A stretch of DNA of 7,286 nt. Origin: Alphaproteobacteria bacterium. Lineage in GTDB: Bacteria; Pseudomonadota; Alphaproteobacteria; Micavibrionales; UBA1664. The notes beneath the pieces are model-generated. The model was not told where the DNA came from. It ran no database searches and worked only from the letters and a program-made list of their open reading frames with translations. Shown here piece after piece: positions 1 through 5,734 of this stretch (the stretch's first letter is position 1; each line of letters opens with the position of its first letter). The position numbers were made by a program, and so were the translations under genes. Location: the NCBI GenBank assembly GCA_030427215.1, contig JAUHXB010000061.1:1-7286 (forward strand). The letters are read 5' to 3'.

Positions 1-54
1 CAAATTCAATGGAATGCATATCCGTTCATAATGGAATTATTCAAAAATGTGATC

Positions 55-79
55 AAAAATCCGTTAAAAGTGCAACGGA
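55..79 (-). terminator. Weak leftward intrinsic terminator
   Basis: Read on the minus strand, TCCGTT (79-74) and AACGGA (65-60) form a 6-bp stem around an 8-nt loop, followed directly by five T residues (59-55). The stem is short and has only three G-C pairs, so it would be a weak terminator. Nothing better lies downstream of popZ on that strand, so it could end the popZ transcript after a 3' tail of about 280 nt. The rest of positions 1-140 shows no gene that I can support. Confidence 0.3.
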
Positions 80-149
80 ATCTCTTTCACCCCACCTTCT
101 TCGCAAGCCATTTTGATATTTTTTGTTTCAAAGCTTATAGCCAAAATCA

Positions 150-178
150 TTGACGAAATAGGACATCTGTCCTATAAT
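150..178 (+). promoter_or_regulatory. Strong sigma70-type promoter with an operator in the spacer
   Basis: A TTGACG -35 box (150-155, five of six matches to consensus) and a perfect TATAAT -10 box (173-178) are separated by exactly 17 nt. This is the best promoter match in the window. It points rightward, away from any gene that I can recognise. The expected transcription start is about 185-186. A perfect palindrome fills most of the spacer and runs into the -10 box, so a bound protein would block RNA polymerase. I infer a promoter that is strong when open and repressed otherwise. Confidence 0.65.
158..175. promoter_or_regulatory. Perfect 18-nt palindromic operator
   Basis: ATAGGACATCTGTCCTAT has two perfect 8-nt arms (ATAGGACA and TGTCCTAT) around a 2-nt centre. 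It lies between the -35 and -10 boxes of the plus-strand promoter and covers the first three bases of the -10 box. This geometry is typical for a dimeric repressor. The regulator cannot be named from the sequence. Rrf2-family regulators (IscR-like) are one guess because they use palindromes of similar size, but I have no direct support. I saw no second copy in the window. Confidence 0.55.
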
Positions 179-184
179 AGTACT

Positions 185-253
185 TATGGTTCCTAGCTTT
201 GCGTCGTTGCCTAAATTTTACAAATCAAATTCAGGGAACGACGATATTTTCTT
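185..253 (+). ncRNA. Candidate regulated small RNA of about 69 nt
   Basis: Transcription from the promoter at 150-178 should start at about 185-186. It would run through some 16 unpaired bases into a long hairpin (202-243) and then a U-rich tract ending at about 253. The result is a compact RNA with a free 5' segment, a stable stem and a U-rich 3' tail, which is the usual design of a trans-acting small RNA. The free 5' part contains GGTTCCTAGC, whose TTCCT could pair with AGGAA-type ribosome binding sites. An ORF does start at ATG 186 (23 codons), but its TGA stop at 255-257 lies past the predicted 3' end and most of the ORF is inside the stem, so I favour a non-coding RNA. A short attenuated leader is the alternative. 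The family is not recognised. Confidence 0.45.
202..253 (+). terminator. Long hairpin followed by a U-rich tract
   Basis: The pairing is 202-208 with 237-243 (CGTCGTT/AACGACG), 210-212 with 233-235 (CCT/AGG) and 214-218 with 227-231 (AATTT/AAATT). That gives 15 base pairs, interrupted by a G-G and an A-C mismatch, around an 8-nt loop. The base of the stem is GC-rich and is followed on the plus strand by ATATTTTCTT (244-253). On the minus strand the stem is followed by a non-T-rich sequence, so it should terminate only rightward transcription. Confidence 0.6.
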
Positions 254-265
254 GTGAATGAAACC

Positions 266-333
266 TTAGTCTATTAAGTCAAGATGAATAAAATCAATGA
301 CTTAAAAAGTGTGAATTAAACTAAATAGACTAA
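266..333. repeat. Nested inverted repeat next to the popZ stop codon
   Basis: The outer arms TTAGTCTATT (266-275) and AATAGACTAA (324-333) are perfect 10-nt complements. The inner arms TTAAGTCA (274-281) and TGACTTAA (298-305) are perfect 8-nt complements and share two bases with the outer left arm. Both can pair together with an 8-bp outer stem, leaving a 20-nt bulge on one side. The stems are AT-rich and no T-tract follows on the minus strand, so this is not a classic terminator for popZ. It may act as a 3' stem that protects the mRNA, or as a protein-binding site. Apart from this, the candidate RNA unit and the weak terminator, positions 1-336 hold nothing that I can identify. Confidence 0.45.
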
Positions 334-336
334 CTT

Positions 337-1020
337 TTATTTCCCAGCGGCCTTATTGGCAAGGCGTTCTAATTCCTGAGAAACAAGACGCTCAATCAAC
401 GTTGGTAGATTTTCGTCCAGCCAATCTTTCAACATCGGGCGAAGCGCATCTCGGACAATATCCTCCAACGTCACACCCTGAGCAGTTTTCGCAATAGCTA
501 TATTTTCCGCCAATTTGACCATGGCGCCAACCGTTGCCGTTTCGGCGACTCGATCCACAAGTGCAGTGTCAGCAGGAAAGTCATTATCAGGCTCAGGCAT
601 TTCTGCCTCTGGCTCAGGGATATCCTCAAAATCTGATACGTCTGGCTCGACCGCAGAAGCACCCAAGATATCATCAACACCGTCTTCGACTTCTAAATCA
701 TCATCATCAGGGTGATCCAAATTGATTCCTGCTAGTGGGTCGTTATCATCTTCAGTGATGGGTGTTTCCTCTGTTACGTTTTCTTCAACAGGACCTGCGG
801 CGGGTTCATCTTCATCCGCAACATCGGTTAATTCCAAGACATCATCGTCTCCGTCTTCTTCAATAGCGGCGGGCTCTGGCGTAGGCTCTTCTGCTTTTAC
901 GCTTTCTTCTGCGGGCTTTTCTTCTTTCGCGCCCTCTTCGTCGTCATCGGAAATAATATCACGGATAGAGGATAAGATTTCCTCAATCGATGGTTCTTCG
1001 TCGCCTTTATCGTCTGCCAT
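337..1020 (-). CDS. popZ: PopZ/DUF2497-family polar organising protein
   Basis: This family self-assembles into a matrix at the cell pole. In Caulobacter it tethers the ParB-bound centromere and recruits cell-cycle regulators. The 227-residue product has the expected three parts: a short conserved N-terminal helix (PSIEEILSSIRDIISDDD, about residues 9-26); a disordered linker to about residue 150 that is very rich in Asp, Glu and Pro; and a helical C-terminal assembly region (about 151-227) with a single Trp at 200 and an amphipathic LIERLVSQELERL stretch. I start at ATG 1020, because the conserved N-terminus begins MADDKGDEEPS. An in-frame TTG four codons upstream is possible but unlikely. 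The ribosome binding site is weak (GGA, 7 nt upstream). The stop is TAA. A promoter candidate lies in the gap behind tolC. In many Alphaproteobacteria valS follows popZ, but no valS is visible in the remaining 336 nt. Confidence 0.88.
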   Translation of the reverse strand: MADDKGDEEPSIEEILSSIRDIISDDDEEGAKEEKPAEESVKAEEPTPEPAAIEEDGDDDVLELTDVADEDEPAAGPVEENVTEETPITEDDNDPLAGINLDHPDDDDLEVEDGVDDILGASAVEPDVSDFEDIPEPEAEMPEPDNDFPADTALVDRVAETATVGAMVKLAENIAIAKTAQGVTLEDIVRDALRPMLKDWLDENLPTLIERLVSQELERLANKAAGK

Positions 1021-1048
1021 TAACTTGTCCAAAAGAATTATTTAATAC

Positions 1049-1080
1049 ACTATAATTGAATAGAAAATGATGTTTGTCAA
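1049..1080 (-). promoter_or_regulatory. Candidate popZ promoter
   Basis: On the minus strand a perfect TTGACA (1080-1075) lies in the 63-nt gap between tolC and the popZ start region. With a 17-nt spacer the -10 box would be AATTAT (1057-1052), which matches four of six bases including the key A2 and T6. A better hexamer, TATAGT (1054-1049), is 20 nt away, which is too far for a standard promoter. The -35 box is convincing and the -10 box is uncertain. If real, popZ would be expressed independently of the broken tolC upstream. Confidence 0.45.
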
Positions 1081-1095
1081 AGGATGGTTTATGAT

Positions 1096-2418
1096 TTACC
1101 CCAAGAAAGGTTTTTCAATCAACCCAATTGCGTTTAATAACCTGTAATAAGATTTAACTTTATTCGTTTTTGCGTCAATCAATGATAGACGCGCATTCAA
1201 AACATCTTGATTAACATCTAAAACATCTAAAATTGACCGTGCGCCAACTTCTTCTTCTAGCTGTATCCCTTTATAGGCGAGCGATGACGCATCTAATTGG
1301 GCCTCTCTGGCACTAATTTGTATCAATATCGACTGGTAGTTTTCCCACTCTGAAATGATTCGGTCATTCACATTATATCGAACAACTTCCAAATTATCGT
1401 CCGCCTTCGATTTTAATATTTTCGCCTGTCGAACAACGTTACGAATAATGCCCGATTGGTAAATTGGTAGCGTTGCAGAAACGCCAAAAGATGCTGTCTC
1501 TTGTCGGTCTAAAATACTAAACGCCGGGTCACGTGACGCAGACAAATTGGCATTCATATCAACTTGAGGGTAAAAGCGCCCCTTCTGCTGTTGGATATTA
1601 TCCTTTTCAGATTCGATTTGAAATAAAGCGGCTTGAATATTTGGATTTCTAGTCTGTGACATTGCCAAGGCTTCATCCAAAGATTGAGGTAAAATTGATT
1701 GATTGATATTGGGATAGTGAATTACAGTCAATTCTATATCCTTGGTCGTCACTTTTTTTAAATTGGATAAAGCAATCTGATAATTAGCTTCCGCTTGAGC
1801 CAATAATGCCTGTGATTGAGATAGGCTTGCCCGTGATTGAGAAACATCTGTTTTGGTAAGCTCTCCCGCTTCAAACCGCGCCTCTACGGCTTCAAATTCT
1901 TTTTGTAATCACTGAACATTATTGTCATTGACGATGATTGATTCAGACGCGTTATAAATATCCATATACGCTGTCACGACATCCAATATAATATCATTAA
2001 CCAAAACCTTATATTCCGCTTTGATGGCTTCGCTATCATTGTGTTCTTTATCAATTTCTGCCGATACTTGTCCGCCTGTGTAAAGTGATTGAATAAGCGA
2101 TAATGTTATGTTTTTCTCTGTCCCACTTTCCCATTCTGATGACAGGTTCGTATCGCGTTGTATGTGGTTTAATCCAGCATCCAAATTAACATTTGGGCGA
2201 TAGCTGGATCTTGCAAGATCAATATCTTCTTCTGCAAGGTCAATATTGTTTATAAATGATTTTAGTTCAGGGTTTTTCTGCAAGGCCGTTTCAACCATAT
2301 CAGCAAGAAAAGCATCGCCAGTTTCCGCATTCACAACATCTGTAACGAAAATAAGTGATAACAGTGAGAGAATAAATAACATAGAGCTATAGATAAATCT
2401 TATGCGTAATAATCGCAA
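1096..2418 (-). pseudogene. tolC: TolC-type outer membrane efflux protein, split by one in-frame TGA
   Basis: TolC-family proteins form the outer membrane and periplasmic channel of type I secretion and RND efflux systems. The full frame is 440 residues, a normal length for the family. It begins with a signal peptide (RLLRIR, a hydrophobic run, likely cleavage after VNA near residue 31). Two outer-membrane-efflux repeats follow, each with the helix-then-strand pattern: ALQKNPELKSFINNIDLAEE...YRPNVNLDAGL in the first half and ALAMSQTRNPNIQAALFQIE...FYPQVDMNANL in the second. Codon 170 is TGA (1911-1909). Reading past it gives LQKEFEAVEARFEAGELTKTDVSQ, the usual TolC helix sequence, with no frameshift or further stop until TAA at 1098-1096. 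The start is TTG 2418, because a later ATG (2382) would lose the basic part of the signal peptide. No clear ribosome binding site is visible. It lies 7 nt behind the ribokinase stop, so translation is probably coupled. Confidence 0.8.
1909..1911 (-). other. In-frame TGA codon inside tolC
   Basis: The minus strand reads AAT GTT CAG TGA TTA CAA AAA GAA. The product upstream is a 169-residue exported half-protein. The downstream 708-nt frame has only a TTG (1803) as a possible restart and no signal peptide, so it could not work alone. By comparison with typical TolC helices of the form NVxVLxxQ, the residue here would be hydrophobic. TTA (Leu) is one single-base precursor of TGA. I saw no obvious recoding structure downstream. 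Confidence 0.85.
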
Positions 2419-2425
2419 TCAAAAT

Positions 2426-3367
2426 TTATACGGCTTGCGCTGCAGGTACCATCTCTAAAAACTCTTCGATTTCTTCCATGCGTGGCATTTTTGATTGTGC
2501 CCCAAGCCCACGACAGGCCAATGTCCCAGCGATGGATGCACGTCTTAATGTTTCTTGTAATGACATTTTTTGGAATACACATCCGGCAAACACGCCGCAA
2601 AACGTGTCCCCTGCCCCTGTTGTATCGGCCAAATCATCGCCTAAATCATGAGCCTTAACCTGCCATCCTTTTCCATCTGGTTTCATCGCAACACATCCCA
2701 ATGGTCCAAGCGTCATAACGCATATCAAATCTGCAGATTCAGCCAATTTTCTGGCCATTGCAATGGCGCTATCTTCAATCTTTAAACCCATTTTTTCGGC
2801 CATTTGGCGACCTTCAATTTGATTCACGATCAGATAATCCAAATCATCCAAAACAGCACGCGGAACTGTACCTGCAGGTGCCAAGTTTAAAATTGTCTTT
2901 GCACCAACGCCTTTGGCGCGGTGAATAACATCCCAATTTTCAGAATAATTAACCTCCATTTGCATCAAACACACATTGTCTTTATGCAAGATTTCGTTCG
3001 GAACCTGATCGGCGGTGGCCAAACGATTTGCACCCGATGCCACAATAATTTGATTATCTCCTGCATCATCAACGGTAATAAACGCCGTTCCTGTTGGTTC
3101 TTTTTCATGTCGCGCTACGCCAGAAGCCAAAACCTCATCACGTTTCAACGCATTCATCAAACGCGTTCCAAACCCATCATCACCGACCTGCCCAACCATT
3201 GCGGTTTTAACGCCAGACCGAGAACACGCAATAGCCTGATTGCAACCCTTACCTCCCGAAAACCATTCATAAGATGGGGTTAAAATTGTTTCCCCGACAA
3301 CAGGTTGATGCTTAACCTTCAAAACAAGATCAATATTTAATGACCCAAACACAATAACCATCGCCAT
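2426..3367 (-). CDS. rbsK: Ribokinase-like PfkB-family sugar kinase
   Basis: It probably phosphorylates ribose at O5 with ATP in the cytoplasm, feeding the pentose phosphate pathway. At 313 residues it has the length of typical ribokinases. The N-terminal substrate lid is followed by GGKGCNQA (38-45), the first PfkB signature. The NxxE motif that helps position Mg and phosphate is N182-E185. The ATP-site TLGPLG lies at 219-224. The second PfkB signature, DTTGAGDTFCG (248-258), supplies the GAGD anion hole and the catalytic base D254. I chose ATG 3367 over ATG 3361 because GAGGA (3380-3376) lies 8 nt upstream of the first. It follows a 96-nt gap with no promoter or terminator that I trust, and runs into tolC after 7 nt. 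No ribose transporter, rbsD or lac-type regulator is nearby, so the exact sugar is uncertain. Another PfkB substrate, such as a nucleoside, is possible. Confidence 0.85.
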   Translation of the reverse strand: MAMVIVFGSLNIDLVLKVKHQPVVGETILTPSYEWFSGGKGCNQAIACSRSGVKTAMVGQVGDDGFGTRLMNALKRDEVLASGVARHEKEPTGTAFITVDDAGDNQIIVASGANRLATADQVPNEILHKDNVCLMQMEVNYSENWDVIHRAKGVGAKTILNLAPAGTVPRAVLDDLDYLIVNQIEGRQMAEKMGLKIEDSAIAMARKLAESADLICVMTLGPLGCVAMKPDGKGWQVKAHDLGDDLADTTGAGDTFCGVFAGCVFQKMSLQETLRRASIAGTLACRGLGAQSKMPRMEEIEEFLEMVPAAQAV

Positions 3368-3463
3368 GGCGTATATCCTCTTTTAATATTTCAACGTTTA
3401 ATGATGACCTGTTCTCTAAAATTAAGCAATGATAGACAAAACAGAAGATATCATAGACGAAAA

Positions 3464-3817
3464 TTAGCTTATAACTAAATTAGATTTTTCACCGCCAAAA
3501 CGTCCAATGACTTCATTGAAACGCTTAAAAAATATCGGATCATCATCATAAAACTCTCCAGCCATTGGTGTTGATCTTCTTTCAGTCCTCATATTTTTCT
3601 GCTCAACACGAATATTGAATTTCATTCTTCCGTCACTCTCTTCAAGGAAGGTGAGCGACAAATCACCTATCCTGTTATCTCGTGATGTTCCACCAGTCCA
3701 CATTATCAATGATTTCTCACTATCATTAGGAGAAAAGGCAATAGCCGTGTTTACTACTAAAGCCCCCTTAATCCTTGCGAATAAATCACTTAAACGCTGA
3801 TTATTATCGTTAGTCAT
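3464..3817 (-). CDS. Small unrecognised protein coupled to serS
   Basis: I do not recognise this family. The 117-residue product has no signal peptide and no membrane segment, so it should be cytosolic. Its pattern suggests a small alpha/beta fold: a helix near 8-19, then hydrophobic strand-like runs (VVNTAIAFS, KSLIMWTGG, DLSLTFLEE, MKFNIRVEQ), a basic turn (RTERRS, 78-82 region), an acidic DDDP patch (91-94) and a final amphipathic helix FFKRFNEVIGRFGG. I start at ATG 3817, which overlaps the end of serS by 8 nt (ATGACTAA) and has GAGAG upstream. An in-frame GTG at 3838 is less likely. The overlap implies translational coupling to serS. Codon use looks like its neighbours, and the clean frame, start and overlap make it a real gene despite the unknown function. 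The stop is TAA. Confidence 0.7.
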   Translation of the reverse strand: MTNDNNQRLSDLFARIKGALVVNTAIAFSPNDSEKSLIMWTGGTSRDNRIGDLSLTFLEESDGRMKFNIRVEQKNMRTERRSTPMAGEFYDDDPIFFKRFNEVIGRFGGEKSNLVIS

Positions 3818-5084
3818 TTGCAATTCTCTCAATCCCACCCATATATGGTTTTAAAACCTCGGGCACGACAATCGATTGTGTTGCCTCATCCCAATAATTT
3901 TCCATGACGGCAATAAGTGTGCGCCCAACGGCCAACCCTGATCCATTTAATGTATGAACAAACTCTGTGCCTTTTCCGCCTTCGGGTTTATAGCGTGCGT
4001 TCATGCGCCGTGCCTGAAAATCCTTTGTGTTTGAACAGGATGATACCTCGCGGTATGCACCTTGCCCCGGCAACCACACTTCCAAATCATATGTTTTATG
4101 CGCACCAAACCCTGTATCACCAGTACATAGTAAGACTGTCCGATAAGGTAAATCTAATGCCTCCAAAATGCCTTCGGCGCAATTTTTCATGCGCTCATGT
4201 TCGGCCTCGCTATCTTCAGGCATTGTGATGGACACCATTTCAACCTTATAAAATTGATGTTGGCGCAACATTCCACGTGTATCGCGCCCTGCGCTTCCTG
4301 CTTCTGATCTAAAGCACGGTGTATGCGCCGTAAATCGTTTAGGTTTAAAATTGCCTTCAATAATATCTTCGGCATATAAACAAGATAAAGGCACTTCGGA
4401 TGTTGGGATCAAATAATACCCATCCGTTGTTTGATACCCATTATCAAATTTTGGTAATTTATCAGACCAATACATCGCCTTTTCATTCACCAATATAGGC
4501 ACAGACATTTCCTGATATCCATTTTGCTCAACATGAGTGTCCAACATAAATTGAGCTAGCGCACGTTCCAATTTCGCAATATGGCGATTGGTAATAACAA
4601 ACCGTGCACCAGATATTTTTGCCGCAGTTTCAAAATCCATCATGCCCAAACGCTCGCCAATGGTCACATGGTCGGGCGCGTTTTCATCGGCAACTTGACG
4701 GTCTTTAAATAATTTAATTTCGACATTCTGGTCTTCGTCTGCGCCATCAGGAACGGTTCCACAAAGTTGATTGGGGAGAGATGAAAGAAGATAATTAAGC
4801 TTTTCAGACAAATCACGCTCTGCTTGTTCCAACTCAGCCATTTTATCTTTTAATGATGCGACCTCCGCCATAATGGCGTCCGCATTACCGCCTTGAGATT
4901 TTATTTGACCAACCTCTTTTGATTTCACATTGCGTTCATTTTGAACTTCTTGTAATTCGGTTTGAACCGCACGACGTTTTTCATCCAATTTCAAAATTTC
5001 TGGGGTTTGTGCATCTAAACCACGCCGTGCCCAATTGGCATCATATTGATCGGGGTTTTGACGGATATCTTTTAAATCAAACAT
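3810..5084 (-). CDS. serS: Seryl-tRNA synthetase
   Basis: It charges tRNA-Ser (and tRNA-Sec where present) with serine in the cytoplasm. The 424-residue product has the normal bacterial length. An N-terminal antiparallel coiled-coil arm (about 30-100, rich in Glu, Lys and Gln) would bind the long variable arm of tRNA-Ser. The class II catalytic core follows: the serine-binding TSE at 228-230, motif 2 FRSEAGSAGRDTRG (258-271), the SSCSNTKDFQARR segment (348-360), and motif 3 GSGLAVGRTLIA (381-392) with R388 for ATP. All expected residues are present. The start is ATG 5084, preceded by AAAGGAA at good spacing. It lies 23 nt behind lipB and its last 8 nt overlap the next gene. In many Alphaproteobacteria serS is followed by surE and pcm, which are not seen here. 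Confidence 0.97.
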   Translation of the reverse strand: MFDLKDIRQNPDQYDANWARRGLDAQTPEILKLDEKRRAVQTELQEVQNERNVKSKEVGQIKSQGGNADAIMAEVASLKDKMAELEQAERDLSEKLNYLLSSLPNQLCGTVPDGADEDQNVEIKLFKDRQVADENAPDHVTIGERLGMMDFETAAKISGARFVITNRHIAKLERALAQFMLDTHVEQNGYQEMSVPILVNEKAMYWSDKLPKFDNGYQTTDGYYLIPTSEVPLSCLYAEDIIEGNFKPKRFTAHTPCFRSEAGSAGRDTRGMLRQHQFYKVEMVSITMPEDSEAEHERMKNCAEGILEALDLPYRTVLLCTGDTGFGAHKTYDLEVWLPGQGAYREVSSCSNTKDFQARRMNARYKPEGGKGTEFVHTLNGSGLAVGRTLIAVMENYWDEATQSIVVPEVLKPYMGGIERIAND

Positions 5085-5107
5085 GTTTTTATTCCTTTAT
5101 GTATTCG

Positions 5108-5731
5108 TTAGCTTAAATAAGCATAATCAAAATTCTTCTGCAACGCCTGATCCAAATCATCCATTGATATTTTTTCACCCAACATATGAATGGATGTCAC
5201 ACCATGGTCAGAAATGCCACAAGGAATAATACCGTTAAAATGGCTAAGGTCAGGATTCACATTGATTGAAATCCCATGAAATGTAATCCAGTGACGGATA
5301 CGAACACCAATGGCCGCGATCTTAGATTCTGATCCATCCTCCAGAATAACCCAAATCCCAACGCGACCTTCCCTGCGTTCGCCTTTAATATTAAATTCGG
5401 CAAGCGTTCGGATAATCCATTCTTCCAACATCCATATATATTTTTTAATATCGGGCGTTTGCATGTGTTTTTTTAAATCCATCATGACATACCCCACACG
5501 TTGTCCAGGCCCGTGATAAGTATATTCCCCACCCCTGCCAGTTTCAAAAACAGGAAATTGAGGATTGAGCAAATCCGAGATATTAGAAGATGTCCCAGCC
5601 GTATAAAGTGGTGGGTGCTCCAGCAACCATATTTGATCTTCATTCAAACCATTTTTTATATCATCGACACTCTGCTCCATGGCTTTTAGGCATGGTTCGT
5701 ACTCTTGCAGACCTTTGGATATAAAATTCAC
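5108..5731 (-). CDS. lipB: Octanoyl-[acyl-carrier protein]:protein octanoyltransferase (LipB)
   Basis: LipB moves the octanoyl group from acyl carrier protein to a lysine of lipoyl domains (pyruvate and 2-oxoglutarate dehydrogenase E2, GcvH). LipA then adds sulfur to make lipoate. The 207-residue protein carries the family signature [12 protein letters not shown] (66-77), the catalytic lysine K137 in [10 protein letters not shown] and the acyl-thioester cysteine C171 in [21 protein letters not shown] near the N-terminus is also typical. The start is GTG 5731. The only later in-frame ATG (residue 18) would cut into the conserved N-terminal helix, and nothing upstream is possible because TAG of the carboxypeptidase gene is in the same frame two codons earlier. 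No ribosome binding site is visible, so translation probably depends on ribosomes finishing the upstream gene. The stop is TAA. Confidence 0.95.
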   Translation of the reverse strand: MNFISKGLQEYEPCLKAMEQSVDDIKNGLNEDQIWLLEHPPLYTAGTSSNISDLLNPQFPVFETGRGGEYTYHGPGQRVGYVMMDLKKHMQTPDIKKYIWMLEEWIIRTLAEFNIKGERREGRVGIWVILEDGSESKIAAIGVRIRHWITFHGISINVNPDLSHFNGIIPCGISDHGVTSIHMLGEKISMDDLDQALQKNFDYAYLS

Positions 5732-5734
5732 GAT

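Noticed and set aside
1..37. Short direct repeat AATGGAAT (8-15 and 30-37) and repeated ATCCGTT (20-26 and 59-65), considered as an array.
   Set aside because: Only two copies of each, short and AT-rich, with no regular spacing; no CRISPR or attachment-site structure is present.
64..150. A 28-codon minus-strand ORF (ATG 150 to TAA 64) with the weak terminator at its end.
   Set aside because: No ribosome binding site, no good promoter on that strand, and its start codon overlaps the plus-strand -35 box. Its codons are not distinctive, so it is most likely chance.
515..1045. Three plus-strand ORFs across popZ (515-715, 534-725, 722-1045), two of them very Ser-rich.
   Set aside because: They are the antisense of popZ's Asp/Glu codons (GAT/GAA read backwards give Ser-rich peptides) and have no initiation signals.
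1051..1056. A perfect TATAAT on the plus strand between popZ and tolC.
   Set aside because: No -35 box at suitable spacing and no rightward gene; it is the reverse of the AT-rich popZ promoter region.
2921..3283. A 120-codon plus-strand ORF inside the ribokinase gene.
   Set aside because: It is antisense to a gene with full PfkB motifs and looks like no known protein.
3429..3454. Inverted repeat ATGATA/TATCAT in the gap before the ribokinase gene, considered as a terminator.
   Set aside because: The stem is only 6 bp with one G-C pair and a 14-nt loop, which is too weak, and no clean T-tract follows on the minus strand.
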